A DNA stretch of 6,838 nt from contig JANWJI010000090.1 in NCBI GenBank assembly GCA_025449515.1, positions 1-6,838 on the forward strand, read 5' to 3'. This DNA comes from Nitrososphaeraceae archaeon (lineage in GTDB: Archaea; Thermoproteota; Nitrososphaeria; Nitrososphaerales; Nitrososphaeraceae). Below, in pieces: positions 1 through 5,238 of this stretch (the first letter of the stretch is position 1; each line of letters begins with the position of its first letter). The position numbers and the translations under genes were made by a program. The notes under the pieces were generated by a model that was given only the letters and a program-made list of their open reading frames with translations, was not told where the DNA came from and made no database searches.

Positions 1-1
1 A

Positions 2-133
2 GCCTTAGAGACACTATTTGCAACTAATTTCCAGGGCAGAATAACCGATATCAAAACAGGTCCGGACGGCAACTTGTATGTTCTGACATATTTCGATGGA
101 AAAGTCTACAAAATAACGCCTAAAAATGGCTAA
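2..133 (+). CDS. C-terminal end of a PQQ-dependent glucose/sorbosone dehydrogenase-like beta-propeller protein (5' truncated by window)
   Basis: The last 43 codons of a gene that begins before the window are read in the frame starting at base 2, ending with TAA at 131-133. The visible peptide contains GRITDIKTGPDGNLYVLTYF followed by DGKVYKI. This is the typical last blade of the soluble aldose-sugar/sorbosone dehydrogenase family, a six-bladed propeller that oxidises sugars with PQQ and is usually exported. The GPDGNLY turn and the closing G-x-[VI]-Y-[KR]-I strand are directly visible. The active-site His/Arg and PQQ-binding residues lie outside the window, so enzymatic activity cannot be judged. 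Another propeller (NHL or SMP-30 type) is possible because these share the turn. The next gene converges on it from the other strand. Confidence 0.6.
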   Translation, partial: ALETLFATNFQGRITDIKTGPDGNLYVLTYFDGKVYKITPKNG

Positions 134-210
134 ACATAAAGAATGAAAAATAGGATTAAATTATTAGCTACATTTTATGATCATTTTCATGCCAGTCCAT
201 TAATACTGTT

Positions 211-252
211 CTAATAGTGGTGGTGATGATGGTTGTGATTATTATCATTCCC
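211..252 (-). other. Out-of-frame His-rich tail after the zf-UBP stop codon
   Basis: Immediately around and beyond the zf-UBP stop (minus strand), the +1 frame reads GNDNNHNHHHHHY and ends at TAG (211-213). Six of its last eight residues are His. Removing one G from the GGG run at 250-252 would join it directly to the zinc finger as F-R-N-D-N-N-H-N-H-H-H-H-H-Y. It could be a real metal-binding tail cut off by a one-base frameshift or sequencing error. It could also be only a trinucleotide-rich sequence (TGG/TGA/TTG runs on the plus strand) between two convergent genes. The pattern is visible; the link to the gene is inference. Confidence 0.35.
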
Positions 253-526
253 TGAATATTTCATCTACAAAGCACCATTTCCAGTTCTCCCCAGGCTCAT
301 AAGACCTAATGACGGGGTGCCTGGTAGAATGAAAATGCTTTGTACCGTGCTTATTGATAGAATTATCGCAACATCCTACGTGACCACAGGTCAGACATAA
401 ACGCAGATGTACCCAAGACGAACCTGTTTGCAAGCATTCTTCGCAACCTTCAGGTGTATTTGGATCAATTTTTTGATTTGCTTGATCCAAATGAACACAT
501 GATTGATTATTTTCTTCCTGTTTCAT
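245..526 (-). CDS. UBP-type zinc finger protein (zf-UBP domain alone, 93 aa)
   Basis: The whole protein is one zinc finger of the UBP/ZnF-UBP family, which in eukaryotic deubiquitinases and HDAC6 binds the free C-terminus of ubiquitin. Zinc ligand candidates in order are C10, H12, C28, C31, C44, C47, C52, H60, H64, H66 and H70. The C-x2-C (28-31), C-x2-C (44-47) and H-x3-H-x-H-x3-H (60-70) spacing is that of the family. The conserved GHVGCC, HP-V and E-P-G-E-W-W elements (W82, W84) are also present. There is no signal peptide, so it should be cytosolic. Stand-alone copies are common in bacteria and archaea, where the ligand is not established. ATG at 524-526 is the only sensible start, with a TATA-like element about 45 nt upstream. 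It ends at TGA (245-247), but a His-rich coding-like stretch follows in another frame (see separate entry). Confidence 0.88.
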   Translation of the reverse strand: MKQEENNQSCVHLDQANQKIDPNTPEGCEECLQTGSSWVHLRLCLTCGHVGCCDNSINKHGTKHFHSTRHPVIRSYEPGENWKWCFVDEIFRE

Positions 527-568
527 ACTGTAAAGTATAGCAAGGATTCTGTATTATGTTTAGCGGAA

Positions 569-578
569 CTATAAATAA
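569..578 (-). promoter_or_regulatory. TATA-like box for the zf-UBP gene
   Basis: Read on the minus strand, this is TTATTTATAG, an archaeal BoxA-like element centred about 47 nt upstream of the ATG at 526. It would place transcription start near 547 and give a leader of about 20 nt. No clear Shine-Dalgarno motif lies before the ATG. Weak by sequence alone, because the region is AT-rich. Confidence 0.35.
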
Positions 579-709
579 CAAACTAACCAGTAAATACTAT
601 AATATTAGAAACTTAGGTGGTATGGACATTAGCGAGCCTTATTACTATGAAGATAGAAACCATCACAATGTGTGATTACGAAAATAAAAAAATCGAATGA
701 GTCATGACG

Positions 710-734
710 TCTACCAAAAACGGTAGATATATTA
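710..734 (+). promoter_or_regulatory. Inverted repeat plus TATA-like box upstream of the 143-aa gene
   Basis: A perfect 6-bp inverted repeat, TCTACC (710-715) and GGTAGA (722-727), is separated by AAAAAC. It directly abuts a TATA-like ATATATTA (727-734). The TATA element is about 34 nt before the ATG at 765, which fits a short-leader archaeal promoter. The repeat at its upstream edge would be a reasonable place for a regulator or TFB-site overlap. A chance 6-bp repeat cannot be excluded. Confidence 0.3.
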
Positions 735-764
735 GAATTTGCGTCTGTCTTCCCCATATTAGTC

Positions 765-1196
765 ATGTTATCCGATCTGTTGTTCGAACACAAGGGAAAA
801 ACTACTAATAGTAGAATATTGGATTCAAGCGTACAGAAACAAGAAGTAATAGTAGTTGGCAAAGGCAAATTGAAAGGATTAGACGTCGCTCTACTAATCA
901 CTTATTGGAATAAACCAACACAAAAGATTTCGGAGAATAGATTACCATCATGGCATTACTACGGCGAAGGTAACGGAATAATATCAAATATGAAAGACTG
1001 CACTGAGACTGCTATTGTTACTGAATATGGATTTGGAAGACTAATTGGACAGAAAACAGTTTGGAGAGGTTCGGCATTTTACAAGACGTCATCAAACAGC
1101 AAATTTGCATTTCTGAATAATACGGTAGGAGTGTTTGAAACCGATGTAGATAACGTGTTATTGGATATAAACGAAAAAGTATGGGAATGGAGATAA
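765..1196 (+). CDS. Conserved hypothetical cytosolic protein (143 aa), beta-rich family seen in Thaumarchaeota
   Basis: No signal peptide or membrane segment is present. The protein reads as alternating beta strands with conserved-looking blocks: the GKGKLKGLDVALLITYW strand pair, a YYGEGNGII turn (about residues 63-71), YGFGRLIG, TVWRGSAFYKTS (about 105-116), KFAFLNNTVGVFE (about 119-131) and a C-terminal KVWEWR. From memory, a family of short thaumarchaeal proteins shares the pattern G-x-G-x-G, W/F-R-G-S-x-F-Y/F-R/K-T-S, K-x-A-F-L-N-N and V-W-E-W; I know of no established function. The compact barrel-like strand pattern could suit a ligand-binding or cyclase-like fold, but no catalytic site is recognisable. 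ATG 765 is chosen because residues after it match the expected N-terminus. The frame is open upstream to 708 but has no other ATG, GTG or TTG. It ends 19 nt from the convergent cupredoxin gene. Confidence 0.72.
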   Translation: MLSDLLFEHKGKTTNSRILDSSVQKQEVIVVGKGKLKGLDVALLITYWNKPTQKISENRLPSWHYYGEGNGIISNMKDCTETAIVTEYGFGRLIGQKTVWRGSAFYKTSSNSKFAFLNNTVGVFETDVDNVLLDINEKVWEWR

Positions 1197-1215
1197 AAAT
1201 TAGTAACAGCAGTAG

Positions 1216-1782
1216 TCACCTTACATTGACCAATCCTGTCATTGAAGGATGTAGCATGCAGAAATATTTATAGATTCCAGCCTTGTCGAATGTATGTTCG
1301 AATATCTGATTGGGATTTAAATTACCAGAATCGAACTCTTTACCATTGGTAATCTTGTTGTCAGGAGAACCCGATGTTACTGTATGTGTCTCAACATCAC
1401 TATTAATCCACATTATAGTATTTCCATCTGTGATATTTATTTGACTTGGATTAAATGGCTCTTTACTCTCTTCATTTCCAATCAAGACTTTTTCTGAAGG
1501 CATTTTTGTTACTGTTAAATTTCCGGTAGACAAATTTGTATGATTATTGGCAGATGACGATGGTGATTGTATAGTTGTTACCACGGGGGTAGTATATCCT
1601 TTGTTATAATTATCGTGCTGATCCTCTTCTTGGATTTCTACTGGAAATGCGGAGTTAATAGGTGAAAATATAGATATCGATTGTGCAAACAATACTGTAA
1701 TACAAATGCTGATGAGCGATTTTCTAAATAAATTCGTTTGCGACGAGTCGTTGGTTACTATTACCATAATTGCTTGTCTCAT
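1216..1782 (-). CDS. Exported type 1 copper protein (plastocyanin/amicyanin-like cupredoxin, 188 aa)
   Basis: This is an electron-carrier protein of the extracytoplasmic face. The N-terminus is hydrophobic (about 18-45), serving as a signal peptide or membrane anchor. A Ser/Thr/Asn-rich linker with several N-x-S/T sites follows (about 46-95), then a cupredoxin domain (about 97-188). Copper ligands are visible: H133 in ETHTV, and C175, H178 and M181 in FCMLHPSMTG. The C-x2-H-x2-M spacing is the short amicyanin-type loop, not the longer plastocyanin one. The complete ligand set argues for a functional blue copper site. Such proteins are abundant in ammonia-oxidising archaea, where they are thought to replace cytochromes. 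ATG at 1780-1782 has a TATA-like box about 20 nt upstream, so the transcript is probably leaderless; M6 is an alternative start. The gene is divergent from the next cupredoxin-like gene. Confidence 0.9.
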   Translation of the reverse strand: MRQAIMVIVTNDSSQTNLFRKSLISICITVLFAQSISIFSPINSAFPVEIQEEDQHDNYNKGYTTPVVTTIQSPSSSANNHTNLSTGNLTVTKMPSEKVLIGNEESKEPFNPSQINITDGNTIMWINSDVETHTVTSGSPDNKITNGKEFDSGNLNPNQIFEHTFDKAGIYKYFCMLHPSMTGLVNVR

Positions 1783-1800
1783 CTAAGTCCAAATATTGGA

Positions 1801-1808
1801 ATATTTAT
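1801..1808 (-). promoter_or_regulatory. TATA-like box for the amicyanin-like cupredoxin gene
   Basis: On the minus strand this reads AATAAATAT within an AT-rich block. It is centred about 22 nt from the first base of the ATG at 1782, the spacing expected for a leaderless archaeal transcript. A short imperfect dyad CCAA-ATA-TTGG (1789-1799) lies between box and start. Confidence 0.45.
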
Positions 1809-1933
1809 TCTATTAGACAATTCTTTACACTGAGAACCGCAGTAGCTAAAGTCCCTAATCACTAATTAGCCCGTCAGGCACATTAACACAGTTGATTATA
1901 ATTAAGCCAGAAGTCAAATTTGTTTGTTAAAAA

Positions 1934-1942
1934 AAATATAAA
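1934..1942 (+). promoter_or_regulatory. TATA-like box close to the start of the 302-aa gene
   Basis: AAATATAAA follows a run of A and is the best TATA-like element in the 166-nt divergent region for the plus strand. Its centre is only about 11 nt before the GTG at 1949. If this box is used, transcription would start near 1963-1967, inside the annotated reading frame and next to an in-frame TTG at 1967. The true start could therefore be that TTG with a leaderless mRNA. Confidence 0.4.
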
Positions 1943-1948
1943 CAAGAA

Positions 1949-2857
1949 GTGAAAAACAGCAATAACTTGACTAAGAAAATTAGAAACACAGTATCAACAT
2001 ATGTATATGTACTACTGTTGTCAATATTCACAATATTTATGATTGCAAATAGTTCAATGGTATTTGATTTTGTTGCATTTGCACAAAGTATCAATAACAC
2101 TAGTCATCAAGAGCCCTCTGTTGCTACTGCAATTTCCAATCAGACACAAAGCATTGGTCTCACCGCAGAATCAATTTATCGATCTCAATCAATGACAATA
2201 CCATCCTCAGTAAGAACTTTTGTTTGGTATATAGTAAATGAAGCACACGAAAATTCTGTTAATGAAAGACACAAATATGTTAGCGATCATAATCCTATTT
2301 ACATTCCAAGCAATCTTATAATTCCACAGGGAACAGCCTTAACATTCTTGGATGCAGATGCACCATGGGATACTCCTCATCCTCATACAATTAATGTCAT
2401 GGATAGTACTGGGAAAATAGTATATACAACAGGAAAAATGGATTACACCAATACCTCAATACCGAAAGTGTTGCCTGTCGGAAAGTATTCTGTAATGGAT
2501 ACCAAATATACATGGATGAAGGGGAATTTAACTGTCAGTTCTAATCAAAGATCTACTGGAACCCTAATAATGGGTGGCTTCTATACTCCGACTAATCAAG
2601 TAACAAATAATAAAGACAATGATGGTGGAACGCATCCTGGATGGCTAGGATACTACAACGAACAATTTCCAAAAAATGGATTTAAAATCTTGAACACCTT
2701 TAATTTTCATTATGCTACGTGTAAATACTGTCCAGGAGGTTTTTGGCCAGATCAGAAAACAGGAGATCATACACTGATAATTTATCTTACTAACCAGCCA
2801 TTGGAGCAAGCTCTGGACAAGCTTGGGAAATTGGTATGGGAGAACGTATACATATGA
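1949..2857 (+). CDS. Exported cupredoxin-like protein lacking the copper Cys, with a CxxC-containing C-terminal domain (302 aa)
   Basis: An N-terminal basic stretch and hydrophobic segment (about 17-39) end in V-A-F-A-Q, a plausible signal-peptidase site after A45, so the protein is exported or anchored. Residues about 118-196 look like a cupredoxin core: IPSNLIIPQGTALTF, then PHPHTINV with H144 and H146, then GKY and MKGNLTV at the end. The usual Y-x-C-x2-H-x2-M copper loop is replaced by Y180-S-V-M-D-T-K-Y-T-W-M190-K-G. The ligand Cys and its following His are therefore missing and a standard type 1 site is unlikely. A second region (about 204-302) contains GGTHPGWLGYYNEQF, HYATCKYCPGG (C258-x2-C261) and DHTLIIYL. 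I do not recognise this region; CxxC plus nearby His could bind a metal or form a disulfide. GTG 1949 is the only upstream start before a stop at 1928; TTG 1967 is an alternative. Monocistronic. Confidence 0.78.
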   Translation: MKNSNNLTKKIRNTVSTYVYVLLLSIFTIFMIANSSMVFDFVAFAQSINNTSHQEPSVATAISNQTQSIGLTAESIYRSQSMTIPSSVRTFVWYIVNEAHENSVNERHKYVSDHNPIYIPSNLIIPQGTALTFLDADAPWDTPHPHTINVMDSTGKIVYTTGKMDYTNTSIPKVLPVGKYSVMDTKYTWMKGNLTVSSNQRSTGTLIMGGFYTPTNQVTNNKDNDGGTHPGWLGYYNEQFPKNGFKILNTFNFHYATCKYCPGGFWPDQKTGDHTLIIYLTNQPLEQALDKLGKLVWENVYI

Positions 2858-2865
2858 TTAGAGAA

Positions 2866-2919
2866 ATAGTCTCCCGCACTATGAGATAAGCATTTTGATA
2901 TTTTTAATATTTCATTTTT
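2866..2919 (+). terminator. Probable transcription terminator after the 302-aa gene (T-rich tracts)
   Basis: A weak 5-bp dyad, ATAGT (2866-2870) and ACTAT (2878-2882), is followed by T tracts at 2893-2896, 2901-2905 and 2915-2919. Archaeal termination mainly needs such T runs, so the tracts matter more than the small dyad. It begins about 10 nt after the stop codon. Confidence 0.4.
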
Positions 2920-3402
2920 GAACAGAATGCTACATATTTGAGCCTATACAAGCCGACGGTTTTCTACACCTAAGGGAAATAGATAGTAAATTGGTCAGAG
3001 TTGATTTGTAGACAACGAGAAATCTCAATTTCACTTTTACAGTCTTTTTCCTAATTTCTCCATTGGGCATCTAGTGATAAACGTATGCAGCTTATGACAT
3101 GTTTTTAGTTTAAAATCATTATTGTCTTTCGTAAATGGAAAACGGTCATAAAAAAAACATTCCCTCACGCCATTTATGAATTCCATTGTTATCTCGATGA
3201 TACTTTTTGATACTAGAAGTGAAGATGATGTTAGACATTCATTAATCTAAATGTTTATAGATCCATGTACCAGATTCTGTTGAAATATTATGTTTTCCAT
3301 ACTCTCCAATGAGTTTGCATTAAAGGTTCAACCCACGATCAGGTTCCTATTAGCTGAAATGCAAAAACTTAGCGGGTTATCAGTCTCACATTCTTAGGTA
3401 TT
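2920..3402. other. Intergenic stretch of about 480 nt with no confident gene
   Basis: This lies between the ends of two convergent genes. I see no tRNA, no long repeat and no convincing promoter. The only coding-like object is a 49-codon minus-strand frame (3037-3186), listed separately. Multiple stops occur in all other frames. It may contain a decayed gene that I cannot identify. Confidence 0.5.
3037..3186 (-). CDS. Possible small ORF or gene remnant (49 aa), doubtful
   Basis: A minus-strand ATG (3184-3186) opens 49 codons to TAA (3037-3039). The peptide begins MEFINGVRECFFYDRF and ends CPMEKLGKRL. It is rich in charged and aromatic residues (three Cys, two His, many Lys/Asp/Phe), which is less typical of random AT-rich DNA. 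The frame stays open another 22 codons upstream, with no better start, to a TAG. I recognise no family. No promoter or Shine-Dalgarno motif is evident and an A8 run (3150-3157 region) lies inside. It may be the tail of a decayed gene or chance. Confidence 0.25.
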   Translation of the reverse strand: MEFINGVRECFFYDRFPFTKDNNDFKLKTCHKLHTFITRCPMEKLGKRL

Positions 3403-4500
3403 TCAATTATTTCCCAAAACTCTTACTTGTAATGGTGCATACACATTTCCTTGTGTATTCCCCTCAAAAGTTATTTTTACGTAACGAGTTGTGATCGGAT
3501 AATCAGAAGAAATATCGTAAGACTCTTCTCCTGAGACTGCTGCAGTGTTGTCGTAGTAAATTGGTTCACTAAAGTAATTTCCATCTATAGATGTCTGAAT
3601 GTTAAAATGGTTCACCACTTTGTCACCATTACTAAACTTTAACTTTAGCGAACAAATTGGCGTCTCTTGCCCCAGGTCAATTATATATAACGAATTTCCC
3701 TTTATTGATTCTATTGAAACTCTATTGATACTGTTGTTCTTGTAATTAGTTGCTAGATGATAATTGATGCTGCCTGGGTGTTCTAATTGCCCTCCTGGAG
3801 TAGAAACTTTTGCAATTCCGATATCATTATTCGCACATGTATTTCGGCCTATTTCATTTGTATTTTTCGTGAAAGTCATGGGCATCATGTCAACGCCCAA
3901 TTCGTAAGACACGTATCTATAACTAGGATTAGTGCTAGAGTTGACGGCAGATTTATTATCAATATAGCTACTACCAAGGCCGTTATGGTTAGAAAATACT
4001 GCGTGGACCTCAATATTCCATAAACCTTGCACTCCAGAGAGCTCAAAGTTGTTATCTGGTAATTCCTTGAGTGCGTGCAACGAGGGAATATCTGCTTCGT
4101 AGTCCGCAATATATGCCTTTACACTTACAGGATTTTCATCAAAGTCAACGTTTATTTTATCTCCTTCCTGTACTGTTAATAAAGGAGTAACGTCAGCAGA
4201 CGGATATATGAGCTTATTCATGTACTTGCCATCAAAATGGACAAATGGAGTCATTTCATATCTTTGATTACTATAGACCAAAAATGCCTTTGGGATTGAA
4301 GGTCCATTGTCTGTCGCGATACCGTAGGCATTTTGTGTTAGAAAGAAAAATGTCGTTGCAGGGCTATTCACCCAAACGATGATAGAAATAACACATGTCA
4401 GCAACAATACTGCTATCATTATCAAAGTATACTCTTTGATAATCGCGTTTTGCTCAACTGTCTTGTTTGGGAATGATTTGCCACAACTAGATAATTTCAT
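3403..4500 (-). CDS. Membrane-anchored extracellular protein with C-terminal discoidin (F5/8 type C) domain (365 aa)
   Basis: A single hydrophobic segment at about 25-45 (LIMIAVLLLTCVISIIVW) follows a short polar N-terminus, suggesting an uncleaved anchor or signal with the rest outside. Residues about 66-210 form an unrecognised beta-rich region ending in GLWNIEVHAVFSN and a YVSYELGVD strand, resembling an Ig-like sandwich. Residues about 220-363 match a discoidin domain: NTC222 at the start, IIDLGQETPIC283, FNIQTSIDGNYF, RYVKITFEGN and PLQVRVLG. C222 and C283 sit where the plus-strand discoidin protein of this window has its two Cys, so a disulfide is likely. The usual A-I-D-G-x-x-x-T-R-W signature is replaced by INYHLATNYKNN, so the ligand-binding loop is diverged. 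Discoidin domains generally bind carbohydrate or other surfaces. ATG 4500 is preceded by a TATA-like box; M28 is an alternative start. It is divergent from the other discoidin gene. Confidence 0.8.
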   Translation of the reverse strand: MKLSSCGKSFPNKTVEQNAIIKEYTLIMIAVLLLTCVISIIVWVNSPATTFFFLTQNAYGIATDNGPSIPKAFLVYSNQRYEMTPFVHFDGKYMNKLIYPSADVTPLLTVQEGDKINVDFDENPVSVKAYIADYEADIPSLHALKELPDNNFELSGVQGLWNIEVHAVFSNHNGLGSSYIDNKSAVNSSTNPSYRYVSYELGVDMMPMTFTKNTNEIGRNTCANNDIGIAKVSTPGGQLEHPGSINYHLATNYKNNSINRVSIESIKGNSLYIIDLGQETPICSLKLKFSNGDKVVNHFNIQTSIDGNYFSEPIYYDNTAAVSGEESYDISSDYPITTRYVKITFEGNTQGNVYAPLQVRVLGNN

Positions 4501-4529
4501 ACCATCGTTACCGTTAAATTAATGATACT

Positions 4530-4537
4530 CATATTTA
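4530..4537 (-). promoter_or_regulatory. TATA-like box for the 365-aa discoidin gene
   Basis: On the minus strand it reads TAAATATG, about 33 nt upstream of the ATG at 4500. This would give a leader of only a few nucleotides, in keeping with the other genes here. No Shine-Dalgarno motif is visible before the ATG. Confidence 0.4.
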
Positions 4538-4591
4538 GGCAATGTTTAATTTGCTATCTGACCAATAATCTATAAGAGATTAGACGATAAT

Positions 4592-4611
4592 AACGATTTA
4601 AATCAATCGTT
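4592..4611. repeat. Perfect 7-bp inverted repeat, operator-like
   Basis: AACGATT (4592-4598) and AATCGTT (4605-4611) are separated by TAAATC. Pairs do not extend beyond the arms. The size and spacing suit a dimeric winged-helix regulator site, or a small hairpin. It is about 95 nt upstream of the left discoidin gene. An ATCGTT copy also occurs at 4504-4509 just before that gene's ATG. Function is inference. Confidence 0.35.
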
Positions 4612-4787
4612 TAAATATTGAGCATTAGCCAAGTCTGTGAGATAACATGGAGACTTAATTCAGCATTGAACTTCGTAAACTATGTGGATGATTTTCAAAC
4701 ATATATTGTGTATAGACTAGTGATGTTATGAATTTTCAAAATGATTGATCATCAAACATCACATTATAGTTCAATTCATTAGGTATA

Positions 4788-4813
4788 ATTAGATGATTAA
4801 AGCATTAGATGAT
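4788..4813. repeat. 10-bp direct repeat pair, 16-nt period
   Basis: ATTAGATGAT occurs at 4788-4797 and again at 4804-4813, six bases apart. It lies about 270 nt before the right discoidin gene. It may be a regulator half-site pair or only local duplication in AT-rich DNA. Confidence 0.3.
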
Positions 4814-4836
4814 AATAATTGATATAAACATCGATT

Positions 4837-4965
4837 TCACGTAAATAGTTTATCCAATATCAGCTCACGAAGTGACTCGTTTTTCATACCTTTGGCTCGA
4901 ATCATGTATTCCATATGATTTACTAGATGTTTTACATTTAACCGGTAATCATCTTTCCATAATTT
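4837..4965 (-). pseudogene. Possible gene remnant or small ORF (42 open codons, protein-like)
   Basis: A stop-free minus-strand frame reads KLWKDDYRLNVKHLVNHMEY, then MIRAKGMKNESLRELILDKL, then FT and TGA (4837-4839). A TAG precedes it at 4966-4968. The composition (many Lys, Glu, Asp, Leu and Arg, with an amphipathic i,i+3/4 leucine pattern) looks like the C-terminal helices of a real protein, not spacer DNA. The first in-frame ATG would give only 25 residues. I read it as either the tail of a decayed gene or a tiny ORF; I cannot name a family. The right neighbour's signal-coding region begins about 30 nt upstream on the other strand. Confidence 0.25.
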
Positions 4966-5025
4966 CTAATCTAACAGTATTACTACAAACCAAGAGTGCG
5001 TTCCTTGAATGAAACTTGTGTGAGT

Positions 5026-5202
5026 ATGGAGCAAGGCAATAATGTGGTACTACCTATGAGATTTAACCGCTTAACAACCATACTTCTGTCAGCTGCATTT
5101 ACTACGATGTTAATCTTGATAGCGTTACATGTAGTTTCAACGGAAAACGGCCAGGCATATTCTATACCTTCCAACTATAATGTAAGTGCACAAAAACAAT
5201 AA
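5026..5202 (+). CDS. Signal/anchor segment of a discoidin protein, cut off by an in-frame TAA
   Basis: This is the 5' part of the large plus-strand discoidin gene. It encodes a basic N-terminus (MRFNR when read from ATG 5056), a hydrophobic segment (about LTTILLSAAFTTMLILIALH) and an exported-type start, GQAYSIPSNYNVSAQKQ, then TAA at 5200-5202. By itself it would be a 58-residue (ATG 5026) or 48-residue (ATG 5056) membrane peptide without a domain. ATG 5056 gives the most normal signal sequence; the frame also extends to a GTG at 4996. The same frame continues past the TAA into a discoidin domain, so I interpret this piece as the original export signal of that protein. A CAA-to-TAA change would explain the stop, since the preceding codons are CAA AAA CAA. 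It could alternatively be a genuine microprotein, which seems less likely. Confidence 0.5.
   Translation: MEQGNNVVLPMRFNRLTTILLSAAFTTMLILIALHVVSTENGQAYSIPSNYNVSAQKQ
5200..5202 (+). other. In-frame TAA interrupting the discoidin gene
   Basis: TAA lies between the export signal and the discoidin domain, in the frame shared by both. The next codons (5203-5238) read DSSKVCDRRVPI and belong to the domain. TAA is not the codon known for pyrrolysine (TAG) or selenocysteine (TGA), and I see no obvious recoding structure. A nonsense mutation or base-call error is the simplest explanation. Confidence 0.75.
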
Positions 5203-5238
5203 GATAGTAGTAAGGTTTGCGATCGAAGAGTTCCAATA

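Larger units (their letters stand above)
4501..4995. other. Divergent intergenic region of about 495 nt with repeats and a possible gene remnant
   Basis: This spacer lies between two divergently transcribed discoidin genes. It is very AT-rich and holds an inverted repeat (4592-4611), a direct repeat pair (4788-4813) and a 42-codon protein-like minus-strand frame (4837-4965), each listed separately. Both gene promoters should lie in it; only the left one shows a reasonable TATA-like box. No RNA gene is recognised. Confidence 0.5.

Noticed and set aside
177..184. ATGATCAT palindrome between the first two genes
   Set aside because: Only 8 bp, does not extend, and is expected by chance in AT-rich DNA.
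622..675. 17-codon plus-strand ORF (MDISEPYYYEDRNHHNV) after a GGTGG
   Set aside because: Too short to support. The purine-rich motif is only one base from the ATG, so it is not a proper ribosome binding site.
629..901. Minus-strand open frame of 90 codons
   Set aside because: It overlaps the 5' half of the 143-aa gene antisense. Its composition is Ser/Asn/Cys-rich with no family signature, while the plus strand shows conserved blocks.
3325..3334. GGTTCAACCC resembling a tRNA T-arm
   Set aside because: No acceptor, D-arm or anticodon stem can be drawn around it.
3787..4109. Open frames on both strands inside the 365-aa discoidin gene
   Set aside because: They are shadows of the real gene, which has a clear anchor and discoidin domain; the peptides are not protein-like.
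4983..5174. Minus-strand open frame opposite the signal segment
   Set aside because: It is antisense to a well-formed signal/anchor sequence and has no recognisable content.
5200..5202. Pyrrolysine or selenocysteine recoding at the in-frame stop
   Set aside because: The codon is TAA, not TAG or TGA, and no recoding structure is evident.
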